Made by a program: the position numbers and the translations under genes. Shown here in pieces: positions 43,725 through 52,634 of a stretch of 64,000 nucleotides of DNA. The notes under the pieces were generated by a model. That model was not told the origin of the DNA. It did no database searches and saw only the letters and a list, made by a program, of their open reading frames with translations. The DNA is from JANSWP01 sp041941305 (lineage in GTDB: Bacteria; Bacteroidota; Bacteroidia; Chitinophagales; Saprospiraceae). Every line of letters begins with the position of its first letter. Position 1 is the first letter of the stretch. The stretch covers positions 1-64,000 of the forward strand of contig JBGTQJ010000032.1 in assembly GCA_041941305.1 (NCBI GenBank), in the 5' to 3' direction.

Positions 43725-44402
43725 TTAGTTAGAAATTTCACCATCTCCTACTTTTACATTAAAAGGTTTGCAGTAGTACAAAAGGTAGTTATAATCATGG
43801 AGCCCTATTGAGGAAATGTCATAAGCATGTGCTCCTGAAAAAGTCGTTACTTTTCCAATTTCCAATGCATTGGCTATCGAGTTATTATTATTAGTGAGGT
43901 AAAGGTATAAGCCTGGCAGGGAGCTGGACGCTTTGTAATTGTCAGCAAATTCTAAAATCAGATCGTCTCCGTTTTCTTTTAAAACAAAATCGCCGGTAAG
44001 CGTATATGAGCTGGTAGTTTCAATGGTTCCAGTCCTGTCCTCAGAGATGGAAACTGTTTTATCGCCTACATGAATTTCGATCGCATCATTCAGTGTGGTC
44101 TGTCCATCATTGTATTCAACTGAAATAATGGAACTTCCCAGCTGTAATGCTTCCGCCAACCCATCATTATTAATGGAAATAATAGCTGGCTGAGAACTAG
44201 TCCAGGTAAATGGAACCATCTCTTCAACGCCTATATTATTCAAATAAATGGCATCCAACTGATAGGTCGTATTCAATTCAATGGTATCAATAGCATCTGA
44301 AATTCTAAGGACTGGATCGATGGTATCCTGGATAAAGTCATCCTTAATACAGCTGGATAGCAGTATCAGGGGAAGGAGTAAATAAAAAAGTAGATTTTTC
44401 AT
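43725..44402 (-). CDS. Lipoprotein with Big2-like and DM13 domains
   Basis: A 225-residue lipoprotein (signal ending LILLSSCIKDD, Cys18). Residues about 35-110 resemble a Big2-type Ig domain (ELNTTYQLDAIYLNN...AIISINNDGLAEALQLGSS). Residues about 125-222 fit the DM13 domain: GDFVLKENGDDLILEFADNY, PGLYLYLTNN, LEIGKVTTFSGAHAYDI, and the late YYCKPFNV with the single conserved Cys. DM13 is a proposed redox or electron-transfer module. Operon with the downstream barrel gene, so the pair may work together at the outer membrane. Confidence 0.75.
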   Translation of the reverse strand: MKNLLFYLLLPLILLSSCIKDDFIQDTIDPVLRISDAIDTIELNTTYQLDAIYLNNIGVEEMVPFTWTSSQPAIISINNDGLAEALQLGSSIISVEYNDGQTTLNDAIEIHVGDKTVSISEDRTGTIETTSSYTLTGDFVLKENGDDLILEFADNYKASSSLPGLYLYLTNNNNSIANALEIGKVTTFSGAHAYDISSIGLHDYNYLLYYCKPFNVKVGDGEISN

Positions 44403-44481
44403 TAAGAATAAATTTGAAACAGGAAGGCATATCTATTGATGCCTTCCTAATTTAGTTAACTGCCATTTAGACAATGTGGTC

Positions 44482-45030
44482 TTAAGCCAAAACTGGCTCT
44501 AGTTCAGGTGCTACTGGAAAATCAATAGGAATTTGAGTAACACCGTGTAAGTAGTTACTTATGGTTTTATCACCAATCACAATAATCACATCTACCAAAT
44601 TGGCTCGATTATACCCGACTGAAAAGAAATTGTCAACTATTTGGCTTTCTGGCTTTCCTTTATTGATGACAAAACTCTGTGTCAGTTTGGCCAATGCATC
44701 TAATTTTTTATCAAAGGAAGCCTTACCCTCTCTGATTTCCAGAATTTGCTCATCTGTAAAGCCATTCATTTTACCTAGCGCCGTGTGCGCACTTTGGCAG
44801 TAACGGCAATCATTGACTTGACTTACTACAAGATTGATTACCTCACGTTCTTTGGCTTTTAGGGTGCTTTTTCTATTCTGCAATGTCAGATAGTCTCCAA
44901 GAGCAGTATCGCTGTAGGCATAAGTTGCATACAAATTTGGGACGAAACCCAAGCCCTTTTCAAGGTTATCAAATATTGCTTGATTGTTAGGGGAAACTTC
45001 TGCTCTTGTTGGAACTTTAAATTGTGTCAT
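44482..45030 (-). CDS. Carboxymuconolactone decarboxylase family (AhpD-like) protein
   Basis: A 182-residue protein starting at MTQFKVPTRAEVSPNNQAIF; an upstream start at 45081 is less likely. The AhpD signature is complete: KEREVINLVVSQVNDCRYCQ followed by SAHTALGK, with the redox CxxC and the proton-relay His. AhpD-like proteins reduce peroxiredoxin systems or act as peroxidases. The gene lies just upstream (in minus-strand order downstream) of a divergentless AraC regulator at 45133, which may control it. Confidence 0.85.
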   Translation of the reverse strand: MTQFKVPTRAEVSPNNQAIFDNLEKGLGFVPNLYATYAYSDTALGDYLTLQNRKSTLKAKEREVINLVVSQVNDCRYCQSAHTALGKMNGFTDEQILEIREGKASFDKKLDALAKLTQSFVINKGKPESQIVDNFFSVGYNRANLVDVIIVIGDKTISNYLHGVTQIPIDFPVAPELEPVLA

Positions 45031-45132
45031 TTTAAAAATCATTTTTTGGTTAGAAAATATTTGTTGTTTTTGATGACACAAATATGAGCTGGTTTAATAG
45101 ACTATAAGATACCGATGTTTCCCATGGACTTA

Positions 45133-45981
45133 TCAATTTTTCCCTTTCAATTCCAATTTAAAATCTGAGGGGCTTTGAGTTGTCATTTTTTTAAAAAAAC
45201 GGCTAAAATGAGCAGGTTCGTCAAAGCCTAATTCATAACCGATTTCACTAGCAGGCTTATCTGTATAAATCAATAATCTTTTGCCCTCCAGGGCAATCCT
45301 TTCCCGAATAATTTGTAATGGGGTTTTATGGTGGTATTTCGAAAATAGATTGCTTAACGTTTTAGGTGATTTGTGGAGCAGACTGGCATAATCCTGAACT
45401 TGATGGAGTTTTTTATAGTGGTTTTCCACCAATAAATTAAATTCTCTCACCAAGTCATAGTCCGTTTCTGAGGTAGCTCCATTGATATACTGTGCTTTCC
45501 CCAATCGAGTCAATTTAATAATCAGCCTTTTCAACAACATCCTGAGCATTTCTCCCTGAATATTGTCCCTGTATTGAAATTCATCTTTAAATACCTCCAG
45601 GAGTAAATCAAACTTTCGAACTTCCGTCTCATCAGGTTGTATCAACATCGTTCCGTAAGAACCATAAAAAAGAAAACCGACACAGGAAACCTCTTTGTCG
45701 TGATCTACTATACAATAAAAATCTCTGTTGTATTGCCAGATAACGACATCTTCAGGGTTTTCAAATTGAAATGACTGATTCACCATTAAAGTTGCAAAAC
45801 TATTTTCCAGAAATTCAATACTTAGGCCATCCACAATGATTTCTTGATCAGCCCCTCTATTCCATGCTATGGTAAGAAAATGGTCATTGGGTTCCTGGAA
45901 AAAATTCCGCTGGAAATCAGCATCCTGAATGGTTAATCGAAAATGAGCATTTGAAGCAGATTCTTGATATGAGTATTGCAT
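45133..45981 (-). CDS. AraC-family transcriptional regulator
   Basis: A 282-residue regulator. The N-terminal 150 residues have a cupin-like sensing fold (NDHFLTIAWNRGADQEIIVD). The C-terminal about 100 residues carry two helix-turn-helix motifs (DYASLLHKSPKTLSNLFSKY and ASEIGYELGFDEPAHFSRFF) with the AraC signature. It is followed 102 bp later by the AhpD-like gene on the same strand, its most likely target. Confidence 0.85.
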   Translation of the reverse strand: MQYSYQESASNAHFRLTIQDADFQRNFFQEPNDHFLTIAWNRGADQEIIVDGLSIEFLENSFATLMVNQSFQFENPEDVVIWQYNRDFYCIVDHDKEVSCVGFLFYGSYGTMLIQPDETEVRKFDLLLEVFKDEFQYRDNIQGEMLRMLLKRLIIKLTRLGKAQYINGATSETDYDLVREFNLLVENHYKKLHQVQDYASLLHKSPKTLSNLFSKYHHKTPLQIIRERIALEGKRLLIYTDKPASEIGYELGFDEPAHFSRFFKKMTTQSPSDFKLELKGKN

Positions 45982-46162
45982 GAAAGCAAAGGTGGTTTGA
46001 AATAATTGCGTATTTGAGAGATTGTAATAATTTTAGACAAGTTCAGAAATTAATTGTCAAACACGCTCATAAAAAGAGGGAAAACGCTTCCATGGTGATT
46101 AAGTTGGCAGTTCAGTTTTTTTATAGGGAAAGAAGTAGGCAAAAAGACATTTCAGGGTTTGC

Positions 46163-46867
46163 TTATACTCTGAGGGTGGACAGCCCCCCGTCCAATCCAA
46201 TTACCTGACCTGTCATCCAACTACTTTTTTCGGAAAGTAAAAAATGGGCTAAGGATGCAATTTCCGAGGCTTCTCCTACCCTTTTTAAGGGATGACGATT
46301 GTTGGATGCCTCCCGCTTTTCATCAGAGGATAATAATCGGGCAGCTAAATGCGTATCTGTCAATGAAGGAGCAATACAGTTCACCCTGACCTTGGGAGCC
46401 CACTCTGCTGCCAAACTCCTTGTCAAGCCTTCTACTGCACCCTTGGCAGCTGCAATAGAACTATGGAAAGACATACCTTGTCCAACAGCTACTGTGCTAA
46501 ACATGACCACTGATGCCTGCTCGGCTTTTCGAAGTACTTTTTGAGTAGCTTGCAAAACCTTTACAGCTCCTAAAACATTGATCTCGTAATCTTGTCGGAA
46601 ATGTTCTGGTTTCAATCCACGGAAGGGTTTCAAATTAATGCTACCTGGACAATAGGCTAATCCATCCAAATGCTCTGGTAAACTATCAAGTGAAAAACCT
46701 TCTTCCGTTACATCAGCCGACATATGGATGATGCCCTCATCTTGTGGCAATTGATTTTTGGTTCTGGATACCACCCAGACATTGGCACCAGAACTGCGTA
46801 ATTGCCTCACCAATTCCAAGCCTATTCCGGAGCTACCGCCTACTATCAGAAAGTTTTTGTCTTTCAT
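46163..46867 (-). CDS. SDR-family oxidoreductase lacking the catalytic Tyr
   Basis: A 234-residue short-chain dehydrogenase/reductase. The cofactor motif GGSSGIG (residues 10-16), acidic ADVTEEG, CPGSI in place of NNAG, the catalytic Ser in FSTVAVG and the end GQVIGLDGGLST are typical. The YxxxK position reads IAAAK (HSSIAAAKGAVEGL), so the catalytic Tyr is replaced by Ile while Lys is kept. Activity may be altered or lost. Its start overlaps the upstream gene's stop by 4 bp (ATGA), indicating translational coupling. Confidence 0.85.
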   Translation of the reverse strand: MKDKNFLIVGGSSGIGLELVRQLRSSGANVWVVSRTKNQLPQDEGIIHMSADVTEEGFSLDSLPEHLDGLAYCPGSINLKPFRGLKPEHFRQDYEINVLGAVKVLQATQKVLRKAEQASVVMFSTVAVGQGMSFHSSIAAAKGAVEGLTRSLAAEWAPKVRVNCIAPSLTDTHLAARLLSSDEKREASNNRHPLKRVGEASEIASLAHFLLSEKSSWMTGQVIGLDGGLSTLRV

Positions 46868-47043
46868 TTCTTTTCTTGTTGTTTCATACTTTCAATTTTT
46901 CGCCACAATTCCTCGGACTCTTCCATGACTTTGGCATACAATCTCAAATCACCAGATCGCTGGATGTCTCTCGCTTTTTCGAGCATTTGACGATATTCTT
47001 TTTCCAGTTTTTTGGTTGGATTGGACTTGAATATGGAAAACAT
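46864..47043 (-). CDS. DUF6435 (Lacal_2735-like) small protein
   Basis: A 59-residue protein starting at MFSIFKSNPTKKLEKEY; a longer start at 47085 is possible. It matches the small Bacteroidota family with pattern F-K-P-x-KKLEKEYxxLLExA...QRxGDL. It is highly charged and helical, of unknown function. Its TGA overlaps the ATG of the SDR gene by 4 bp. Confidence 0.7.
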   Translation of the reverse strand: MFSIFKSNPTKKLEKEYRQMLEKARDIQRSGDLRLYAKVMEESEELWRKIESMKQQEKK

Positions 47044-47154
47044 AAGAATAAATTTTTTAAAGGATTTAATTAGCACGCAAGTCAAACAATTTTAATGGAA
47101 AAAGTTTTTGGAGGTCGATACTTTTTTCAAATTTTTATTTACTTCCAGTCTGTC

Positions 47155-47340
47155 TAAGCACCAAATCAAATTTATCTACAACTAATTTTGGTTTCTTTTT
47201 TCCTCTTACTTCGTTTGCCAAGGGCATCCCTTTGGGGGAAAATACTCGTCAGAACTAAGGCTATGCCTGCGTTTTTCGCCTCGTTAGAGAAAAATAGAAT
47301 TCCAAAATTTTACTTATACATAAATATGACTTGGTGCTTA
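47155..47340. repeat. MITE-like palindromic element, 186 bp
   Basis: Ends TAAGCACCAAATCAAATTTAT truncated to 47155-47175 and 47320-47340 are reverse-complementary at 19 of 21 positions. Pairing continues inward with gaps (ATTTTGG...TTTTTCC near 47190 against 47293-47312). The centre holds CCCAAAGGGATGCCC (minus strand), shared with the palindrome at 36348-36420. No open reading frame. It fills most of 47044-47393 and sits just upstream of a decayed gene. Confidence 0.65.
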
Positions 47341-47393
47341 GTTGAACTAAAATCCAATATTCTGTATTTAAAAAAACTAAAATATACCAGGCA

Positions 47394-47739
47394 ATGAACC
47401 CATATCAACATGCTCAAATCTCTGTAAAAAAAAGAGGTGGCGTCATCGAAGATTACTATCCAATTCATTTTTTCATGGATGCTACCAAGGAGTTGTGTAG
47501 CGACTTGCTATTATCTCCGCTCCAAATAACTGGTAAGCTGCAATCTTTACTCCTCACTCACAATAGCTGGTTTTTGAATGCCATTTGCCCAAAAATTTTG
47601 GGACACCTCAAAAACTGGAATTGGACAAGCAGAAGATATTGAGGAAGCTTTCCAAAACAGCTTAAAAGACTGGTTGAAAAAACATGGCACCCTGTTTTTG
47701 GAAGAAGTGAAGAGAATTGAATCACAACTTAAAAAGTAA
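47394..47739 (+). pseudogene. Disrupted DUF6915-like gene
   Basis: The first about 35 codons (MNPYQHAQISVKKRGG, EDYYPIHFFMDATKEL) match the start of the DUF6915 family. The frame then continues with unrelated sequence to a TAA/TGA near 47640. In another frame, 47578-47739 encodes a protein-like tail (GQAEDIEEAFQNSLKDWLKK, then HGTLFLEEVKRIESQLKK) to a TAA that overlaps the convergent regulator gene. An N-terminal fragment and a C-terminal fragment in different frames indicate deletion plus frameshift, with the tail perhaps from a second gene. Confidence 0.65.
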
Positions 47740-48472
47740 GCTTCCGAATATTATCCAGATAAGATCGACTCACGCGCACGACGTCGCCATTTTTCATCTT
47801 CACATCATAGCTGGAGGGATACTTAAATATTTCCTGAATAAAATGGATATTGATGATGGAAGAACGGTGTACTCGAATGAAGTTTTCAGGATCAAGCTTT
47901 TCAGCAACTTGTCCTATTCCATAGTTGCTTAAATAGCTTTGTTTTTCCGTAATCAGTCGAGAATAGTCTTTTTCTGCTTCGATCCAAATGATATCAGCTG
48001 TATTGATAGCGACGAGTTTGTTTTTGCTGGAGACTAGAATCTTGGAGGGATAATTGGTATTCGAGTTATTTTCAGCTAGCAGACTTTCAGCCAGAGCTTT
48101 CAGGTTTTGAAGGTGCTCTTCACCCGATCCCAATACCTTATTCACAGCTTTGGCAAATCGGTCTTTGGTATAGGGTTTCAATAAATAATCTACTGCATTC
48201 ACCTCAAAAGCTTCTAATGCATACTGATCATAGGCTGTGGAAAAAATAATTTGTGGCATTTCCTCCAAATGTTGCAACACATCAAAGCCCGTCATCCCAG
48301 GCATTTGAATATCCAAAAAGACAATCTCCGGTTGAAATTCATTGATGAGTTTGATGGCATCCACTCCATTATTGGCTTCTCCCACAATGACGAGGGAAGG
48401 ATAATCCTCGAGGTATTCCTTTAAAAGCGACCTGGCAGGAGCTTCATCGTCGATAATGGCGATTTTTTTCAC
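47729..48472 (-). CDS. LytTR-family response regulator
   Basis: A 247-residue regulator starting with GTG (48470-48472); no ATG is available in frame before the receiver core. Receiver domain: IIDDEAPARSLL, D54 in FLDIQMPGMTGF, ISTAYDQYALEAF, YLLKPYTK. LytTR domain (about 145-245): KNKLVAINTADIIWIEAEKD, FIRVHRSSIINIHFI. It follows the LytS-like kinase gene by 105 bp on the same strand and is its probable partner. The gap contains repeated TTGAACAAT boxes (about 48528-48576). Confidence 0.9.
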   Translation of the reverse strand: MKKIAIIDDEAPARSLLKEYLEDYPSLVIVGEANNGVDAIKLINEFQPEIVFLDIQMPGMTGFDVLQHLEEMPQIIFSTAYDQYALEAFEVNAVDYLLKPYTKDRFAKAVNKVLGSGEEHLQNLKALAESLLAENNSNTNYPSKILVSSKNKLVAINTADIIWIEAEKDYSRLITEKQSYLSNYGIGQVAEKLDPENFIRVHRSSIINIHFIQEIFKYPSSYDVKMKNGDVVRVSRSYLDNIRKLTF

Positions 48473-48577
48473 AAGCCGTGTTTAGTTTAAAGTTGTTTAA
48501 AGTTGTTCCAATTGATTCAAAGTAGGTCAAACAATTTTGAACAATTTTATACCATATTTGAACAATATTGAACAATG

Positions 48578-49630
48578 CTAATCTGGTATCCGAAATTTCA
48601 CACAAACTCCTCCCTCTTCTTTCTCAATCAACTCCAATTCAGATTGATACATTTTTTCCAATCGCAGTTTGGTATTCGACAGTCCCACTCCATTTCCAAT
48701 TTCGGGAGCCCCTTCCTGAAGTCCTAACCCAGAATCGCAAACTTCAAATTCTACAGAACCTTCTTTGGGCATCGCTCTTACGACCACTTCTCCTCCATCT
48801 ATTTTTGGAGAGATTCCATGTTTAACCGCATTTTCTACCAATGGTTGTAAAATCATAGGTGGTACCGAACTGTTTACTACTCTTTCGTCAATCTCAAAAT
48901 GAAATTGGAGTCGTTCTTCAAAACGCTCTTTTTCAAGTTCCAGATAAGTTTTTACAAATTCAATTTCTTCTTCCAAAGGCACCAGTTCCATTTTGGAGCC
49001 TTTTAGCTGGTATCGAAACAAATCGGAAAGCTTGGCAATCATTTCCCTGGTTCGTTCCTGCTTAGGCGGAACAGAAGCACTGATGGTATTGAAGGTATTG
49101 TACAGAAAATGTGGATTCAATTGAGCTTTCAAGGCAGTGAGTTCGCTTTTAAGGGCCAACTCCCGCAATTCTCCTTCAAGTCGCTGTTGCTCACGCAATT
49201 TGGAGTGGTATTCATACACATGAAAAATGCCAAATTGAAGGACATAAAATAAAAACGGAATGTACACGTCCCACCATGCAAAAGGCCAGGAAAGGTGTCC
49301 CATTTCGAAATAATCTGCTATTAGGTAATAGGCATTTAACCGAATGGCTAAGAAAAAGGGCAATACCAGCAAGTGGATCATGATTTTATGCCAAATTTTC
49401 AAATGACTGAATTTTTTGAAGATGAGCCACCAGATGGGAAGTGTAAGCAATGCAGTAATTCCATACTCTACTATTGCATCCATGGAAGTGTAATGACCAT
49501 TTCCCTGGGATGTCAAATACAAGGTAGCATAATAGGTGGATGCAAAAAAGGTGTAAAAGAGCAGAACAGCCCCCAATTCATTTAGCCGAATTCCAAAAAT
49601 TCGTTGATTCCAAATATGATTATCCTGCAT
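48578..49630 (-). CDS. LytS/YehU-type sensor histidine kinase
   Basis: A 350-residue kinase; MQDNHIWNQRIFGIR at 49630 is preferred to a longer frame from 49684. The N-terminal about 150 residues hold four membrane helices with short loops (AVLLFYTFFASTYYATLYL, YGITALLTLPIWWLIF). A coiled coil leads to the His_kinase box (LKAQLNPHFLYNTFN, phospho-His in NPHFLYN) and an HATPase (LQPLVENAVKHGI, EVCDSGLGL, NGVGLSNTKLRLE). It is co-oriented with the LytTR regulator downstream. The ligand is unknown. Confidence 0.9.
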   Translation of the reverse strand: MQDNHIWNQRIFGIRLNELGAVLLFYTFFASTYYATLYLTSQGNGHYTSMDAIVEYGITALLTLPIWWLIFKKFSHLKIWHKIMIHLLVLPFFLAIRLNAYYLIADYFEMGHLSWPFAWWDVYIPFLFYVLQFGIFHVYEYHSKLREQQRLEGELRELALKSELTALKAQLNPHFLYNTFNTISASVPPKQERTREMIAKLSDLFRYQLKGSKMELVPLEEEIEFVKTYLELEKERFEERLQFHFEIDERVVNSSVPPMILQPLVENAVKHGISPKIDGGEVVVRAMPKEGSVEFEVCDSGLGLQEGAPEIGNGVGLSNTKLRLEKMYQSELELIEKEEGGVCVKFRIPD

Positions 49631-49723
49631 GATAAGGATTTTTAACAAAATAAAGTATTCCAGCAAGCAATCTCCAATCCCCATCGATTAACTGCAAAAT
49701 AAGGAGATGAATTGCAAGACTTG

Positions 49724-50131
49724 CTATTGAAGAGAATCTTTGGGCTCAGGATAGTTTCCAATATGCCATTCCCAATCTTTATCTTCTATTTTTAAAAACT
49801 CTTGAAAGTCAGTCGGGCCTTCTCTCAGATACTCACGCCAAAATTTGATTTTCCCCTTTTCTAATTCAACTATTACAACTCCTACACTTGCATTTGGTTT
49901 GCCGTAGCTGAAGGTAAATTCTCCGCTGCCAGTTTGACTTGCTTCATCAAAGCACAAATGATGAAACTCCATTCGATGTTGGCTTTCCAAAGCATCAAAA
50001 TAAGGTCGAAGTTGCACATGCCCTCTAAAATATTGAATATCAGGCGGCTCCATGTAGATCGCATTTTCATCAAAGCTGCTCAGCGCCAGGTTAGTATTTT
50101 GAGTTGACCAGCCTTCGGCGATGTTATTCAT
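49724..50131 (-). CDS. SnoaL/NTF2-like protein, start uncertain
   Basis: About 135 residues of the NTF2-like superfamily: MNNIAEGWSTQNTNLALSSF then ENAIYMEPP and the curved-sheet segment GVVIVELEKGKIKFWREYLR. The first ATG at 50129-50131 leaves the N-terminal helix shorter than usual. The same frame is open upstream (STIQFKTL) but without ATG and would overlap the divergent gene, so a non-ATG start or slight N-terminal erosion is possible. Such folds serve as small isomerases or binding domains; function unknown. Confidence 0.65.
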   Translation of the reverse strand: MNNIAEGWSTQNTNLALSSFDENAIYMEPPDIQYFRGHVQLRPYFDALESQHRMEFHHLCFDEASQTGSGEFTFSYGKPNASVGVVIVELEKGKIKFWREYLREGPTDFQEFLKIEDKDWEWHIGNYPEPKDSLQ

Positions 50132-50216
50132 CAAGGTTTTGAATTGAATGGTGCTTAACCGTAATAAAATGATGTATTTTCGACCCCTCTTATTAATTCT
50201 AGCAAAACAAGATACG

Positions 50217-52490
50217 ATGATTAAAATTCAGAGTGAATGCTTAATTCGTTATTGGCTTATGCTTTTGCTTTTTGGAAACTCAATATTAGTTTCTGCTCAA
50301 GTCGCCGATATAAAAGATAGACTGCAAAATGAATATCAAATCAAAATCAACAAAACAGAAGAGAACATTAATATAGATGGACGGTTAGACGAAGCCGTTT
50401 GGAAGCAAGCCTATATGATAAAAAACTTTTGGATGAGTTTTCCAGAAGATGATCGACGAGCAGATGCCAATCTACAAACAGAAGTTCAAATGGCTTATGA
50501 CGATCAATTCATCTACATCGCTGCTACTTGCTACCAGCCCAACGATTTCAGGATAACTACCTTAAAAAGAGATAATGGCATTTTTTGGAGAGGAGATGTC
50601 TTCGGCGTGTTAATCGATCCTGTCAATAAATCTACTAACGGATTTGGCTTTAGCACCAATCCTGCAGGCGTGCAGTACGAATCATTAATTTCTGGTCGAA
50701 CAGGTACTCGGGCAGATTCGGGTGGTGGCAACTCCGCATTCAACACCGCCTGGGACAATAAGTGGTATGTAGAGACACAAATGGGAACTGACAGATGGAC
50801 CCTTGAAATGGCAATTCCTTTTAAATCTTTGAGATACGAACCCAATCTGACAACCTGGGGTATTAATTTCATTAGAGGGGAGCCCAGAGGCAATGCCTGG
50901 CATACCTGGTCTCCAGTGCCAGTACAGTTTCTCACATTTGATCTGGGTTATACTGGGGCATTGGTATGGGATACCCCACCTGTAAAAGTTAAGAGCAATA
51001 TTTCCCTTATTCCTTATGTGCTAGGTAGTGTAGAAAAAGATTTTGAAGAGCAAACGGATACTGATTATGAAGGAAGAATAGGAGTTGATGGAAAAGTTGC
51101 TATAACGCCCACTCTTAATTTGGATGTGACCATCAATCCCGATTTTTCGCAGGTAGATGTAGATGAGCAAGTGACGAACTTAAGCACCTTCAATATTCGA
51201 TTTCCAGAAAGGCGTTTATTTTTCCTGGAGAACAGTGATGTGTTTGCCAATTTTGGGATTCCTCCCATGCGTCCCTTCTTTTCCAGAAAAATTGGATTGG
51301 ATGAAGATGGTGGCACGATTCCCATTGCTTATGGTTTGCGCTTAAGCGGTAACCTCAACAATGATTTGCGGGTAGGCGTCATGAATATGCAAACCAGGGA
51401 ACAAAGCGATTATCCTGGACAAAACTATACCACAGTTGCACTACACAGAAGAGTTCTGGAGCGGTCTGTTATCAAAGGTTATTTTAACAATCGACAAGGT
51501 TTTCTGGACGGTGAGATCAATGGAGATAACTACAACCGCACCGCAGGTCTGGCTTTTCAATATTTTTCCCAGGATGCCAAATGGCAGGGCTTCGGTGGCT
51601 ATGGACAATCGTTCAGCGATGGCTTATCTGGCGACAATTATTTTTATAATGTAGGTGGAGGCTATGATGGTCGGAGTTGGAGTATCTACTCTAATGTGTC
51701 GGGCATCGGTGATCAATATTATGCAGATATGGGTTGGATTCCATTTGCCGAGCATTATGACGCTAATAGAGATACAACTATTCATGTGGGTTTTCAACAC
51801 ACCTTTACGAGAGTGACCTATACAATCTATCCTGAAAGTGGCAGTAAAATTCAAACACATCGAATTGCTCTCCGACATATTTTGGATGTAGATAATAACC
51901 TGGATTTGTTGCACAATAGAATCCGCTTCAACTACAGTATGAATTTTGCCAATTCCTCCTCTATCACGGTCGGTTTTAACCACGACGATAAACAATTGCT
52001 TTTTCCATTTGATTTTACTGACGAAGAACCCTTGCCAGCGGGGCGGTATCATTTCAGTACTGTGTCAGGAGAATACCAAAGCGACCAACGAGGTTTTTTC
52101 AGTTGGCGGGCAAGTCTTGAATATGGCGGTTTTTACAATGGAAATCTCTTACGAACTTCCTTAAGAGCCAATTACAGAGTTCAGCCCTGGGGTAATTTTG
52201 GTGTCAACTTCGTGTATAATAAATTGGATCTTCCCACACCCTATGGAGATCGAAACCTATTTTTAATCAGTCCAAAAATAGAAGTAAATTTTTCCAGAAA
52301 TCTTTTCTGGACAACCTTTTTGCAATACAATACCCAACAGGATAACTTCAATATCAACAGCCGTTTGCAATGGCGTTACCGACCACTTTCTGATTTGTTT
52401 ATTGTTTATTCTGATAATTATGCGGTAGAAATTTGGGGAAAGAAAAACAGGGCACTGGTTTTGAAATGCAATTATTGGTTGAATCTTTAA
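50217..52490 (+). CDS. DUF5916 outer-membrane protein with CBM9-like domain
   Basis: A 757-residue protein. The start at 50217 places a signal peptide (IRYWLMLLLFGNSILVSAQ) at the N-terminus; the open frame begins at 50148. Residues about 45-210 form a CBM9-like beta-sandwich (INIDGRLDEAVWKQA, VQMAYDDQFIYIAATCYQPN, WTLEMAIPFKSLRYEP). The rest is a DUF5916 beta-barrel (VDVTINPDFSQVDVDEQVTN, FPERRLFFLENSDVFANFG are hallmark segments) ending in aromatic strands. This architecture is common in Bacteroidota; a role in binding or import of carbohydrate or peptides is inferred only. Confidence 0.85.
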   Translation: MIKIQSECLIRYWLMLLLFGNSILVSAQVADIKDRLQNEYQIKINKTEENINIDGRLDEAVWKQAYMIKNFWMSFPEDDRRADANLQTEVQMAYDDQFIYIAATCYQPNDFRITTLKRDNGIFWRGDVFGVLIDPVNKSTNGFGFSTNPAGVQYESLISGRTGTRADSGGGNSAFNTAWDNKWYVETQMGTDRWTLEMAIPFKSLRYEPNLTTWGINFIRGEPRGNAWHTWSPVPVQFLTFDLGYTGALVWDTPPVKVKSNISLIPYVLGSVEKDFEEQTDTDYEGRIGVDGKVAITPTLNLDVTINPDFSQVDVDEQVTNLSTFNIRFPERRLFFLENSDVFANFGIPPMRPFFSRKIGLDEDGGTIPIAYGLRLSGNLNNDLRVGVMNMQTREQSDYPGQNYTTVALHRRVLERSVIKGYFNNRQGFLDGEINGDNYNRTAGLAFQYFSQDAKWQGFGGYGQSFSDGLSGDNYFYNVGGGYDGRSWSIYSNVSGIGDQYYADMGWIPFAEHYDANRDTTIHVGFQHTFTRVTYTIYPESGSKIQTHRIALRHILDVDNNLDLLHNRIRFNYSMNFANSSSITVGFNHDDKQLLFPFDFTDEEPLPAGRYHFSTVSGEYQSDQRGFFSWRASLEYGGFYNGNLLRTSLRANYRVQPWGNFGVNFVYNKLDLPTPYGDRNLFLISPKIEVNFSRNLFWTTFLQYNTQQDNFNINSRLQWRYRPLSDLFIVYSDNYAVEIWGKKNRALVLKCNYWLNL

Positions 52491-52557
52491 GCTATTCGGG
52501 GTACAATTATTGGCTCTTTGACAAAATAACAATTGTCTACACGTCAAAAAAATACAT

Positions 52558-52602
52558 TGAGACATCTAATGATTTTCCGTTAGAAAATCATTAGATGTCT
52601 CA
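52558..52602. terminator. Bidirectional terminator, 20-bp perfect stem
   Basis: TGAGACATCTAATGATTTTC (52558-52577) pairs perfectly with 52583-52602 around a 5-nt loop. It lies between convergent genes ending at 52490 and 52635, and T-rich sequence occurs at the stem base on both strands. It insulates the three-gene cassette that follows. Confidence 0.85.
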
Positions 52603-52634
52603 TTATAGAATAATTTCGCCAATATTCATTTCTA

